From Diphasiastrum complanatum (lineage: Eukaryota > Streptophyta > Lycopodiopsida > Lycopodiales > Lycopodiaceae): DNA of 64,000 bases. The position numbers were made by a program, and so were the translations under genes. The stretch covers positions 47,299,224 through 47,363,223 of the forward strand of contig CM055111.1 in the NCBI GenBank assembly GCA_029204225.1. The letters are read 5' to 3'. Below are positions 33,346 to 45,596 of this stretch, piece after piece; within the stretch, counting starts at the first letter, position 1; every line of letters starts with the position of its first letter. The notes beneath the pieces are model-generated. The model made no database searches. It had not been told where the DNA came from and was given only the letters and a program-made list of their open reading frames with translations.

Positions 33346-35620
33346 GTCCTTGAAACCTTTATTAAGATCTTTTACAATGTGCTCCATAGGTGTGTCAATG
33401 CCCTTACATTCTTCCATATGAAACTTTTTCAACATAGCAAGAGCATATCTAGATTGACAAATAAAAGCATAATCATCATGAAAGTCAATCTCTAGGCCTA
33501 GTATGTATTGGATCTCTCCTAGATCTTGCATCTTAAACTCTTTTCCAAGTGCAATTTTGGTTTCTTCAACCAAATTGATACAACTTCCACATAGGATAAT
33601 GTCATCTACATAAATGAGAAGGATAATAATATCACTAGCAACAAATTTGATATACATGGAAGGATCATAGTCACTAAGAGTGAATCCTAGTGAGAAAAGA
33701 TAAGAGTTGAGTCTCTCATACCAAGATCTTGGTGCTTGCTTGAGTCCATAAAGACTTTTGAAATGCAAGCACACTTTTGATTCATCCTTGATGAATCCTT
33801 GAGGTTGCTCCATATAGATTTCCTCTTGAAGATAATTATTGAGAAATGCATTGGAAACATCTAATTGGAACACCTTCCACTTGAAATAAGTAGCAAGAGA
33901 GATAAGAATCCTTATGGTCACCATCTTTGCCATAGGTGCAAAGGTCTCCTCATAATCAATTCCATGGATTTGAGCAAATCCCTTGGCACATAATCTTGCC
34001 TTGTACTTGTGAATAGTGCCATCATGATTATACTTGATTAGAAATACCCACTTGGATCCAATGGTGTGCTTGTTGGATGGAGGATCCACAAGCTCCCAAG
34101 TGTTGTTGATCATCAAGCTTCATACTCTTGCTTTATGGCATCATACCACTCCTTGGTATTGAGTGCCTCTTCAACATTCTTTAGCTCTTCATGAGAGATG
34201 AAATATGCAAAATGGGTGGAATCAAGCTCCACTTGCTTGCCTTTGTCACCATAGGAAAGCCTCTTAGGCTCGGATCTCTCTCTAGACGTCCTCCTAGGTG
34301 TGTGAACCCGAGGATTCTCCTCCTCAAATCTCAACCTCAACAAGTCTTGATGATCTTCAATAGGCATGATAGGTGAAGAATCTTGAGGTTGCTTGAATTC
34401 GGCCCCTTCAAATAATGGATGTTGATCTTCATGAAATATAACATCTCTACTTTCAATCACTTGAGAAGTAGAGAGCACAAAGGCTCTATAAGCCTTTTTG
34501 GTGGATGAATATCCAATCATGATCCCTTTTCTAGAGCATGGATCATCCTTCTTCCTTGTTTCCAAGGAAATATGTGCAAAGCAAATAGTGCCAAATACTC
34601 TAAGGTGATCAACCTTAGGCTTCTTTTTGAATAAGACCTCATATGGTGTCCTTCCTTCAAGAGCAAGATGTGGGAGTCTATCGCAAAGATAATTTGCACA
34701 ATTTATAGCCTCTCCCCAAAAATCTTTAGGCAAAGATGCTTCAATCCTCATAGTTTTTTCACATTCACATAAGGATCTATTCTTCCTCTCGGCCACTCCA
34801 TTTTGAGATGGTGAATATGCACAAGAGAACTCCCTCTTTATACCTTCTTGCTCACAATAGTCATGGAATTTGTTGGAGATATATTCTCCTCCTCCATCAC
34901 ATCTCAAAGCCTTGATCTTGAATGAGAATTGTTTCTCAACATATGCTTTGAATATAAGGAAGTGATCATACACCAAAGATCTGGAAGTAAGAAGATATAA
35001 CCATGTAAATCTTGTGAAATCATCAATAAAGGTCACAAAGCAAGTGGTTCCTCCCTTGCTTTGATATGATGAGAAGTGCACATCCAAGTGTATTAGCTCC
35101 AAAGGATGAGTGCTTATGATGGAAGATCTTTTTTATGCCTTCGTGTGTGATTTTGCAATAGCACAAGCCTCACACGGCTTGATCTCCTTTGAAAGAATCT
35201 TTGGTAAGCCAATAGCTTTGGCTTCTTTGCACATAGAAAGCATAGATTTGTATTTGGGATGTCCCAACCTCTTATGCCATAACTCCTCCTTGGAAAGCTT
35301 TGTCTCAAATGTAATAGCACAAGTCTCTCTTGGATCAAGGTTGTATATGCCTCCAAATCTTGATCCATGTGTAAGGATCTCATCATTTCTCTTGATAGTA
35401 CAAGTATCAATATTGAATTTCACATCAAAGCCTCCATCAATAAGTTGGCCAACACTTACGAGGTTCTTTGTAAGATTAGGCACAAAAAGGACCTTATTGA
35501 GAGAAAGAATCTTTGAAGGTGAGGTCTTCAAGGGAATACTCCCTATGTCTTCAATATTGCATTCTTGGTCATTTGTTGTATAGATAGTCTTCTTGGCTCC
35601 TCCATAAGGCATGATAGATG
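33310..35620 (-). mobile_element. Ty1/copia element A, truncated and broken
   Basis: On the minus strand the order is pre-integrase/integrase zinc region (35620-35133), then integrase core to linker (35102-34113), then RT (34116-33310). The first segment has LTKNLVSVGQLIDGG, ELWHKRLGHPKYKSM and CEACAIAKSH. The core has ELIHLDVH, RCDGGGEY and NGVAERKNRS. RT has KWVFLIKYNHDGTIHKYKAR, QLDVSNAFLN and YVDDII. A TAA follows SHTKA (35133-35135) and a frame break occurs near 34113. RNase H and both LTRs are missing. The protein is close to the intact copia at 21.3-27.5 kb (for example RRTSRERSEPKRLSYGDKG beside RRSSRAKVEPSRLTYQGKG), so it is an older member of the same clade. Gag and the protease DSG motif are cut off at 35620, where another copia LTR begins. 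Confidence 0.9.
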
Positions 35621-35875
35621 TGTCAAGAAATAGATACGCAACATCAAGCATTCACCATAAGCAATCACCACAAAAAGGCGGAAGAAGAACACGCACTATC
35701 ACTCTATCACACTAACACATACAAAATGTAAAATGCACAACTAAACCCAGAACACTGATAGAGAGAGAAAACCTATGAGTAGACTAATAGACTAGCCTAC
35801 GGCTAATGGTCACAGCTGTCAACATTAATGTACATCGTAAACAATAACAATGGAGTTTATCATTGATTTCTAACA
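35621..35875 (-). repeat. LTR of copia element B (255 bp)
   Basis: Read on the minus strand it starts TGTTAGAAATCAATG (35875) and ends TCTTGACA (35621). Just upstream in element orientation is the purine tract TTGAGGGAGAG (about 35876-35886), so this is the 3' LTR of element B. The matching 5' LTR was not found. Confidence 0.75.
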
Positions 35876-37740
35876 CTCTCCCTCAATGATAAAATTACAT
35901 TCTTCTATTCCTAATAGAGTACAAAACCTCTCAAATTTACATCTACTTAATGACCTAGTAAAAATATCTGTTATTTGATTTCAGTTTTACAAAAAACAAG
36001 ATCAATGGCTCCATCAAGAATTTTCTCTCGAACAAAATGGTAGTGTATTTCGATGTGCTTGGTTCGAGCATGTAAAACTGGATTTTTGGCAAGGTGAATG
36101 CAACTTTGATTATCGTAAGATACATAGTCGCATCCACCTGTGGTTGACCTAAATCCCCAAGCAATCTTCGTAAACATACCGCTTCTTGTGTAGCATTGTT
36201 GAGTGCTCGATATTCAGCTTCCGTCAATGATAAGGCTACTATAGGTTGCTTTTTGCTGCTCCATGAAATTGCAGCTGCACCATAACTGAATGTATCACCA
36301 CTTGTAAATCTTCTGTCATCAATATTACCTGCCCAATTGGCATCTGTATAATCTACCAACATTGGCACTTCAGGTTGATCATACTTCAAACCAAAATTCA
36401 ATGTCCCTCGAATGTATCTGAGAATACGTTTAGCAGACTCCTAGTGTGCTTGACTAGGATCTTGCATAAATTGACTAACAACACCAATAGCATAAGAAAT
36501 ATCAGGTCGTGTGTGTGTCAAATAAATCAAACTACCCACCAACTGTCTATATAAATAAGCATCCACTTTCTCATATTCATCATATGCTGTAAGCTTCATG
36601 TTGACATCCATAGGTGTGCTCAAAGGCTTACAATCCTGCATATTGAACTTATAAAGCAAATCTCGTGCATATTTGCTTTGTGTAAGAAAGACCATGTCTT
36701 CCTTTTGCCATACTTCAATGCCAAGACAATAGAGCATCAATCCTAGATCAGTCATGTCAAAAGCATTGGAAAGATCTGATTTGATTTCATCGATTAACTT
36801 CTCATTACTTCTTGTAATAATCAATCATCCACGTACAAGACAATGAACACTATATCTAAATCTTGCCTTAGAATGTAAAGATTAGGATGAGCATCACTCT
36901 TTACCATTCCTCTTTGCTTGAAGTGTCATCAATGGAAGAGTACCATGCCTGTGGGGCTTGCTTCAATCCATAAATGGCTTTGTTGAGCTTACAAACAAGA
37001 TGCTCTCTCCCTGGCTCAACAAATCCTTGAGGTTGTACTAAGTACACCTCCTCATCCAGCACTCCATTAAGAAAAGCATATTTAACATCCATTTGTTGGA
37101 TCTTCCAACCTCAAAATCAATACCTTCTTGTTGCTCAAATCCTCTCGCAACCAACCGTGATTTGTACTTGTTGAGTTGCCCATCTGCTCCATATTTGATC
37201 TTATAAATCCATTTGCAAGTGATAGGCTTCTTACCATCAGGTAGCTCAACCAAATTCCACGTCCTCTTTTTCGATATGGCTTCCATTTCCGTTTCCATAG
37301 CTGCACGCCACTCCTTGTGCTCCTTTGCTTCATCAAAAAGTGTTTGGTTCTTGAGCCTTGAGCATAGAGCCCATCAGGGCTAGATTCATCTCTAATCTTG
37401 TAGGAGGTTTTTCGATTTCTACTTGATCTTCTAAGCTCTCCCTGCTCACTTGATTCGGGAGTATCTCCCTTATTAGCATCACTTGTTACTGACAAGTACC
37501 ACTTAGGCACTCCCCTTAGTCTCATTATTAGCCCTGTCTTTTTCAATTGGCTCTTCCATATCAATACCAACTTCTTCCTTCACTTGCACTTTAGCTTTAT
37601 CATCAAAGGGATCAATTGTCAATTTTATCTGGTCATTTTGACCCATCTCATCAAAAGTAGCATCTCTGGAAATCACGATCTTTTGTGCATCTGTGTCATA
37701 CATCTTGTATGCCTGTTGGACCCCTTGATGAAGGTTGACT
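35876..37740 (-). mobile_element. Ty1/copia element B (integrase end, RT, RNase H)
   Basis: Minus-strand frames in order are as follows. Integrase end and linker (about 37740-37380) have YKMYDTDAQKIVISRD and VPKWYLSVTSDA. The RT start (37298-37110) has KKPITCKWIYKIKYGADG. The RT middle (37092-36901) has DVKYAFLNGVLDEEVYLVQ and LNKAIYGLKQAPQAWY. The RT end (36824-36441) has GIEVWQKEDMVFLTQSKYA and TRPDISYAIGVVSQFM. RNase H (36401-35955) has DANWAGNIDDRRFTSG, LSLTEAEYRALNNAT and LHARTKHIEIHYHFV. Several frame breaks separate them, and the YVDD region is damaged near 36830. The 5' half is missing beyond 37740. Its LTR joins straight onto element A, which implies B inserted into A. Confidence 0.88.
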
Positions 37741-38349
37741 CTTTGACTTCATTCTTCAAATTACATTGTCACAAGTGTCAAGACCCTATTCATATGTCTA
37801 CTTAGCTCGAGATTACATCATTATTCACTTTTGGCTCAATAGAGGCATTACAATGTGGATATTGCCAATTTGCCTTCTATGCCAATTTTTGGCCCAATCA
37901 CAACTCTACATAAAGTAGCTTGACACAAAAACTTTATGAGACCCCTAAGACTAAGATTGATAGCTTTTTATAATTTTCACATGAGTGAAGTTGCTTGGGG
38001 AATGGATTTTATTGATATTTTGACACCAAGTGAACCTAAAATTGAGCCTTATGTAAGTGAACTTCTTTCGCAAGATATCAATCTTCAAAATGATGAGCTA
38101 ATACTAGATCTCAATGGCGAACTAGAAATTCAGAAAGTTCAAGTTCCAATCCACTTCGGAGATCGACTAAACAAAAATGACATCCTTGAAAGCAATAGAG
38201 TTTGGATGGAGGTCGCATTTTGCCTTGAGTGCTTCGACTATTTCTGAACCTCAAAAACTTAAGCTCTTAAATCTCGCATGCATATGAACAGAAAAAAGCC
38301 TTAGAGATTGAGTTTGCATCAAAAACTAATACATAGTCTTAAGTCCTCT
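37741..38349 (+). other. Unassigned stretch with a 103-codon frame
   Basis: The plus-strand frame 37936-38247 (with VAWGMDFIDILTPSEPKIEP and LNGELEIQKVQVPIHFGD) looks protein-like but matches no family I can name. It may be the integrase-to-RT linker of the decayed copia that follows, since it is in the same orientation and directly upstream. Confidence 0.3.
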
Positions 38350-39280
38350 TCCTAAAGTTTGTTGGATGCAAATGGCTATTCAAACAAAAGCTTAAGTTAT
38401 ACAAGACTCTTGATCATTATGAAACACAATTAGTAGCAAAAGGCCACTTACAAGTTGAAGGTATTGATTACAATAATACTATTTTCCTAATTATGAAAAT
38501 GACATCTATCAAAATCCTATTAGCAATTGTTGTAGATTAGGGTATGTTTATATATCAATGTCAAAACAGCCTTCCTAAATGGAAGATTAGAAGAGAAAAT
38601 ATACATGAAACAACTTGGGAGCTACGCTAAACTTTTATAATGAGGATCTAGTTTGCAAGTCACACAAGACCATATATGGACTTAAACAATCCACTTGGGC
38701 TTGGTATCGACATATTGATACTTATATTAAGTTTGAAAATTTTGGGCAAATTCCACTGATTTTGATGTATATATTAAGATGAAGCAAAATTCACTTGTTA
38801 TGATAGTGTTATATGTAGTGAAGTTATATTAGTGAGTAATGATCTCAACTTTCTATATCATTACAAATTACAACTTGTGATTGACTTTGAAATAATAAAT
38901 TATAGAAATCTGTATTATTGTCTCTTGGCATTTACATAAAGAGTAATTAAAAGTTTAAGACAATTCATCTTAGTCAAAAGGGATACTTTGGGGGTATATA
39001 ACAAAGTTTTTCAATTCATAAATACAAACCAATTAGTAATCCTACAAAAAATCGATTTGAATTGTCCAAGGATACTAAGGAGGAGCAAAAAATTATGAAA
39101 TCAATTCCATATCAAAATGTCGTTGGAAGTTTTATTTAAGCAACAATTTTTACTAGACTGGATATTGCATTTGTAGTAGATGTTCTTACTCATTTCTAAG
39201 TAATTCAGGTCCACAACATTGGACATTAGTAAAAAATGATTTCAAGATATTTACATGGAACATATAACTATGAATAACAT
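38350..39280 (+). mobile_element. Ty1/copia RT remnant, heavily decayed
   Basis: The plus strand, allowing shifts, reads KFVGCKWLFKQKL, ETQLVAKGHLQVEGIDYNN, KMTSIKILLAIV, a shifted NAF-like NGRLEEKIYMKQL, CKSHKTIYGLKQSTWAWY, and near the end RLDIAFVVDVLTHF with a shifted RYLHGTYNYE. These are copia RT motifs in order. Many stops mark it as old. It is cut at 39281 by repeat X. Confidence 0.78.
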
Positions 39281-40897
39281 GGATAGTCGCTTCCAACCCT
39301 GCTGGCTCGTTCGATCGCTCCGTGCTTTTCCAGGCAATGGAAGTTTTCCAGGCTTCCATAAATATGGTTGAAAGAGGGTAGGTTCTGCTTCAGTCAACTT
39401 GGTCTTGGCCCAGTACTACGGTCATCCTCTCACACTACTATCGAGACTGATTCTCCTAGAACAATACTAAAACTATGACATCCTGCATCCTTGCAAGATC
39501 CACTATTGGTAGGATGCAGGGCTCTGGTGCTCTAAGGATTTCATCCAACCGCTCTTAACCGAGCATGGATATAATTCTCTGGCGGTGGTGTATCTTCAGC
39601 CCTAGCAAGATAGTAATGGCTAGATGCGAAGTACCGATGTATGGCATGTTAGGTCCTAGACGGACATTGGGACGCATCCCTGCCATTGTGGTGTCCAGAC
39701 CATACACAAATTTTAAGGACCCAAATTATTGAAAATATTCCGGAACTTTAGAAATATGACTACCTCAAGGGTCAGTGGCATCTTAGACCTGCTAGATCTG
39801 AGTTCTTCTTTTGAACCTCTAAATTGTTCTCATCTCTAACGGTGAACTCATGGCGATGCAACCACATAGGTCTACTGTGTACCTAGGATCTTCTCCTAAG
39901 TCATATCCCTGGTCTTGATTAGTACTACTGTCTGATCCAGGCAACCGTATCGCTGGTTCTCTAAGTAGAAGGGGGTGGGCTCTATCTGCGTACGTGACAG
40001 AGGTGGCTTCTGTCAGATGCCAAAATCTGTCTTCTGTGAGTACATATGCTTCAAAGTAGCTGTACTCCCCACAATGTTGTGTTCTACGTAGAGTGTCTCC
40101 AGGGCATAGATACTGGTAGAGTTCCGGGGTGAAAAAATAGTAGCATGGAGGTCCTCTCTGCCTCAATTGACAGATGTCACTATGCGCGGGTTGGAACTGA
40201 CCCTCTTCTCCCATCATACGGGGTCCAACTCATTGTTTCTATTATCTCAATTCTAGACCCCTCCTTTGACATTAGGTTATGTGTCTGCTAAATTCTTAGG
40301 ACTGTTAAGGGTATATCCATTGAAATTGTTCAGTTTTTATTGGACACCCTAAACACTGTTTTTCTAAGTGGGGTAGGTCAAGTGAAATGTGGTGAGTACA
40401 TTACGCGTGCCATCCTATTCACTGGATGGTAGCGTTTCCCAAATTTTGGGTCTAGGTATTTTGCTAGACAGTACCGAAAATGGTGTGCTTACTTTGCGAC
40501 TTAACCGTGACAGCGTGTTTCAGCTGTTTCTGGCGGACTACCCGCTTTGGTGTTTCACAGAGGTCGGGCCCAGTTAACACTTTCCATAATAGAGTCACAG
40601 AACGATTTCAACTTGGAAACTTCAAATAGCGTACTAACGGAGATTTTAGCACAGAGTGACTAGTGCTAGAAATCACGTAGTATCAAGCAATTGCTTACTG
40701 TCCTATCCACAGGAAAACGATTTCATCATGAGTGAAACAACATTCAAGATTTCGGTGATTCTAGTAATTTCATGCAACGAGAAAGCATTTGTCAACCGCC
40801 CTAACAATCCTTACGTTTGTTAATTTCCAGATAATACGACATAAGCAAGTAAGGACCTCCAGCCTTTAACCACCGTATGGTGATGTGACTTACTTGC
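39281..40897 (-). repeat. Repeat X, copy 1 (1.6 kb), probable gypsy LTR
   Basis: Nearly the same sequence occurs at 59593-61206 in the same orientation, and about 1.04 kb of it recurs inverted at 45810-46846. Copy 1 begins at GGATAGTCGCTTCC, cutting the copia remnant, and lacks the terminal 86 bp present in the 59.5-kb copy. I see no protein motif. The minus-strand frame at 39819-40217 and plus-strand frames such as 40389-40577 recur in the other copies only because the DNA is repeated. I infer that X is LTR sequence of the gypsy family whose gag lies at 57.3-58.6 kb. Confidence 0.75.
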
Positions 40898-41460
40898 GCA
40901 GACCCTCTCAATCGATTCAGAATGCCAAATTACATCAGTGATGAAGCCTGCGAGAGTTAGTATGAAGATCTGGTGAAGATCAAGCACAAACAATGATTTT
41001 GAACCCTCGCAGACAGTGAAATTTTCACTTCTTGCAAGAGTTAACTCTCGTAGGAAATTCTATAGTGAGATCTGACCCAGATCCAGCTACTGTGAAGCTT
41101 GCGAGAGCTACTTCCTAGAGATCTGAAAGATATCAAGTTTTTTATCTGCAAAAACAGCTAAAAAATCCTCACACAGCCAACCCTCGCACAAGATAACCCT
41201 CGTAGACCAGATCAATGGAAAGATCTGCATCAGATCCAGCTACTGTCAAAATCTCAGGTCAATCAGTGCAAGGAGTAAAAAGTTATCAAGAAAAAATCGA
41301 CGCAAAAGGCCTAAAATTCATTCCGGCCGATCAAATCGATCAGATCCTTGAAGATCCAGACTGCATCCTACTGTAAAAGCAAGATCCAATCACTTTGGAA
41401 CCCGCCATTGGATGAATCTGAGATTGGGATGATCAATAGCACAAAGGATAGCAAATCAGG
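40898..41460 (+). other. Leader region upstream of the gypsy gag
   Basis: No motif is seen. The stretch contains several irregular repeats of CTCGCA(A/G)GA, GAGAGTTA and GATCCAGCTACTGT strings (40940-41250), followed by the gag-like frame. Confidence 0.35.
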
Positions 41461-41486
41461 CACCACACCTTCCCAAATTAGCAGCT

Positions 41487-42570
41487 GTGCAACAAGAGGC
41501 AGAATCGGAACCAGCACCAATGGATCCAATGGGCCAACCCATACCCATCGCACCCTTGCATGCAGTTCGGAGAGCACCACGGATGGAGATACCAAAATAT
41601 GACGGATCATCAGATCCCATCCGATTCCTCCAGATCTATGAGCAAGCTTGTGAAATCTACGGCGAACGGACACCTGCAGAGAAACTGATGCTATTCCCTA
41701 TGTCCTTACTTGCAGTGGCTCAAGATTGTTTTTTAACCTGTCAGAGGAAGAGAAATCCACCTGGGAAGCGGCTAAAGTGGCTCTCATTACGCGCTTTAAG
41801 CCAAGGAAGTTCATGGAAGACCCGTTTCTCCTGCTGAGCAAAGTCAAGATGGGAAAACGAGAAAGGGTCCGGGACTATGTTGAATGGGTCAAACATCTAC
41901 GATCCGAGTGCAGTGCAGCCCTGACTCCCGATCATGCGGTGATCATGTGGTTCCTAGCCGGATTACCATGAAGCATTAGAAGAGAACTGAAACGACGGGA
42001 GCAGTATGCTACCCTGCAAGAAGCTATGGAAGATGCCATCACGGAAGAGGATGAGGGAACTGACGACGAATATCCTTCCACCTACACTCCTACTCCCTCG
42101 ATTGCATCATCATCATCAAACGCATCCACTCTATCCACAGAACTATTGTTGGAACAAATGACAAAATTACACAAACAGCAGATGGAGCAACTTACGGTGC
42201 AGTTTGACCAGAAACTGAAGGCCTTATAGGGAACTGTAGCAGTAACTCCACATCAACTGGAACCAAACCAGCTGCAATATCCTCGATGAGAAAATATATG
42301 GTGTTCAATATGCACGCAAAACCATAGAGCAAACGAGTGTCCAGTCCTAAAGCAAAATCTGAGATTGACACACAGATTCTGCCATCTGTGCAATGCAACA
42401 TCGCACGATACGACATTATGCCCGTTTAACCCCAGGGTTGTTCAACAGAAGAGAAGTTCTTATCAGACTTCTTATCCTTATCATCAAGGGGCACCTAACG
42501 CGACACCAAGGTATGGCGCACCCAATCAACCACAACTCATGGCCTTACCTGAAAGTAGCATCTATGCATA
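41487..42570 (+). mobile_element. Ty3/gypsy gag, broken
   Basis: Plus-strand frames give PRMEIPKYDGSSDPIRFLQI (41580-41640). After a shift near 41730 come LSEEEKSTWEAAKVALITRF and RERVRDYVEWVKHLRSECSA, the Ty3/gypsy capsid layout (IP.FDG, W..LK..F, YV..F..L). A stop at about 41969 interrupts WFLAGLP and the frame resumes with RRELKRREQYATLQEAMEDA. Then come two CCHC knuckles: WCSICTQNHRANECP (about 42300-42345) and FCHLCNATSHDTTLCPF (about 42374-42425). No pol follows, because repeat Y starts at 42552 inside the frame. The protein is different from the gag at 57.3-58.6 kb. Confidence 0.8.
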
Positions 42571-45500
42571 GCTAGATACCTATCCAGTGATATAACCTTT
42601 CTTGACAGACAGAAGGGCTATACTACGAGAGATCTTCGACCCCACAACAACCGCAGGTAGGTCGCAGGTGAGGCAGCGAGGCAGAGGCAGGTAGAGGTAA
42701 GGCAACGAGGGCTGTAGGAGCAGCGAACAAAGGCAGGGTAGCACACCAAGGCAGTCTCGAACGAGCTGTTCCAAGCCCTCCATAGGTGCAGCGAGGGTAC
42801 AGGGCCGCAGACAGCAAGTGTGCAAGTCACCGAGTCGTCCTAAATGGAAAAGAGGGCTTGACAGGGCCTTTGCATATTATGAGTAGCGATCAGAGGCCAA
42901 CGATGGTTCCTTTCATCCCTTGCCATCTCTGTCTCATTGTCTGATTGAGTAAATGTACTAGTGGTGCTCACACAGCTACGAAAATGACTTATCATCACAT
43001 TACACTGCTTCACTCTCCTTCTTCACATCAGAACTCAAAAGGTAAACAAGATAAACTCACTCCCTCACACCCTTTTCTTCTCAAACAAACCAACACGTTC
43101 AATCTCGTTCACAAAAACCAATGTCATGACTTTATTGAAACAAGAAAAAAGTCAACCCCAGTCAAAGAGCCATCAAAGAAAAATATTTACCGGGCAAAAC
43201 CCAAGTTGTGAATTGTGGGCAATACTTAAAATTGGCAGAAACCCTAACGAGCAAAATTGAGCAAATTACGGGAAATGGGCAAATTACGCAAATCAGTCGG
43301 GAATCCCGAGAAACCAAAAACCAAAAGTCGGACTGTGCATACTACAAGGAAAATCAAATGAAAAGCCAAGGAAAATGGAGGACCGAGGGAAATAGAAGAC
43401 ACCTAACAAGAGAGAGAAAGGTTGGCAAGAGTCTTCGACAACCTTTTGGATCATAAATGCAAGAAGGCCTTAGAGGCTAGCAAAGTTTGGTAGATACCTT
43501 CTCTAGCTGTTGACAAAAGAAGCATCTTGGCTAGTTTTGGAAAGGGGCCTTAAATGGCACCAACCCCTACACCCTCAAGGAGGCCACTTGATGTACTTGC
43601 CAATAGGGATTGGACAAATGGAAAGAGGGTTGGAAGGGCCTGAAAATTGGCAAAGCCTCATTTTGAAGGGGGACACTTGGGATTTACTATAAAAGGAGGC
43701 CACTCTTTGTGTTGATTGATAGTTGGATATAGTTGGCTAATGATGTGATAGTTTGAGGTGATAGTTGGATAATGAGATGATGTTGATAGTTGCTAAGTTG
43801 AGAGTGGAGAGTTTGATGAGTTTGATGTGATAGTTTAGATGTGATGTTGGTTGAGAGTCTTTTTGAGGAGAACTTCCTTGCTTGAGGATGCTTGGAAGTT
43901 AGTTCCATTTTGATGTTAGTGATTGTGGATGTTGTTGCTCCATGTTAGATTCCGCTATGGGAGTTGGTGGTTATTGCTTGAATCTCATCTCTAGTAGGAG
44001 TGCATCATGGAGTGTTTGATTTTGCATTGAGAAAAAAAATGAGTACTTGGTGTGCATTGAGTGGTTAACGTCGAAGTTGGAGTGATTGCTTGTATGATTT
44101 GGTTGTGCATGGTAAGAAAGAAGTCTTTTGATTGATGATTGATTGAGGGATACTAAGGTTTTGCTAATGGTTGAATGATGGAAGTAGATTGATGGTGTTT
44201 GATTCTTGTAGTTGGATGATGGTGGATGGAAATTTAGTAATGCTTGTTTCCTACTTGGTTAGTTGATTGAAGAGTCATTATTGGGTGATTAGGCTATTAT
44301 TTCTCGCTTGGCTGGACTCTTGTTAGGATTCTTGTTTCAAAAGAGTCATGACATTGGTTTTTGTGAACGAGATTGAACGTGAGTGAGTGAGTTTGGTTGT
44401 TCGCTGCCTCACCTGCCTCTGCCTCACTGCCTCACCTGCGACCTACCTGCGGTTGCTCGCTGCCTCATCAACTGCCTCTTGCAAACCACCTCTTGCAGCC
44501 CAACGCTTCTACTGGCCCTACGATCTACCCGCTGCCTCTGCGCTCAATGTGCTCACTGGAAACCTACCAATGCCTGAGTTATTCAGAGCGGGGTGCAACC
44601 TCCTACCATTGCCATCTGCCTGTGCAGCCTCTGTAACTCCTCGCTACATGTCCATGGCTGCTCCTGCAACCCTCGTTGCCTTACCTCTACCTGCCTCTGC
44701 CTTGCTGTCTCACCTGCGACCTACCTGCGGTTGCTCGCTGCCTAACCTGCCTCTGCCTCTGCCTCGTTGTCTCACCTGCGACCTACCTGCGGTTGCTCGC
44801 TGCCTCACCTGCCTCTGCCTCGCTGCCTCACTTGCGACCTAGCTGCGATTGCTCGCTGCCTCATCAACTGTCTCTTGCAAACTGCCTCTTGCAGCCCAAC
44901 GCTTCTGGTGGCCCTACGATCTACCCGCTGCCTCTGCACTCAATGTGCTCGTTGGAAACCTACCAATAGCTGCGTTATTCAAAGCGGGGTGCAACCTCCT
45001 ACCATTGCCATCTGCCTGTGCAGCCTCTGTAACTCCTCGCTACCTGTCCATGGCTGCCCACCTGCCTGTCTACTAGTTCTGGTTGCCTACAATTCCTCCT
45101 ATTGTCGATTCACACCTACCAACTGGATCTGCGGCCTACTCTGAAGAGAACCTATGGCCTGGGAACCATCAAGAATCAAAGATTCTAAAGTTTTGATCGC
45201 TGCCTACCTCTGGTTCAAGCTGGTTCTGCCTTGCCTGTCCTGTCCTGTCCATCGCTGACAGAGAGATAGCTTTTGAAGATTTTTCTGCTCAAAAGAAATG
45301 AATCAAGCCCCTGTCTTTCCATCGCTGACAGAGAGGATCTGTATATGACAAATCTGATTTGCTCAACAGTAAACCGATATATCCGTCATTGCCAATGTTC
45401 CACCCTTGCCAGTTGCCTTCCCTTTGGTCTCACCATGTATCCAACCACCATTGGCAAAACCAGTAGTAAACAACAAAGGGATTGCGATTGAAGGAGTGAA

Positions 45501-45596
45501 GAAGCATTCATGACTAAGCGGTTCTTGCGGCAATCCGGCTTCCCAATTCATCACTAAGGTAACTCATTTTTCATCTTAATACTGTTATATGGTATG
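42552..45596 (+). repeat. Repeat Y, copy A (3.0 kb)
   Basis: It starts AAAGTAGCATCTATGCATAG, exactly where copy B (47183) starts, and runs to GTTATATGGTATG. The left part (about 42640-43145) is a run of AGGCAGCGAGGCAG-type sequence followed by CTCGTTCACAAAAACCAATG. It is an inverted copy of sequence around 44320-44880, so a 1.2-kb body is enclosed by inverted arms. The right part is built of CTGCCTCACCTGCCTCTGC-like units of about 55 bp. Compared with copies B and C it lacks sequence near 44385 and carries an extra tandem block of about 400 bp (44466-44863 repeated from 44864). No recognised protein is encoded. Confidence 0.85.

Noticed and set aside
40389-40577. Frames repeated at 40389-40577, 46070-46309 and 60702-60938
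   Set aside because: They recur only because repeat X is copied, lie in both orientations, and show no protein motif.
44383-45144. Overlapping frames rich in Leu, Pro, Ala, Cys and Ser in repeat Y (also at 49132-49592 and 61845-62557)
   Set aside because: All three frames stay open because of the GCCTC-rich minisatellite; composition is repetitive and no domain is present.
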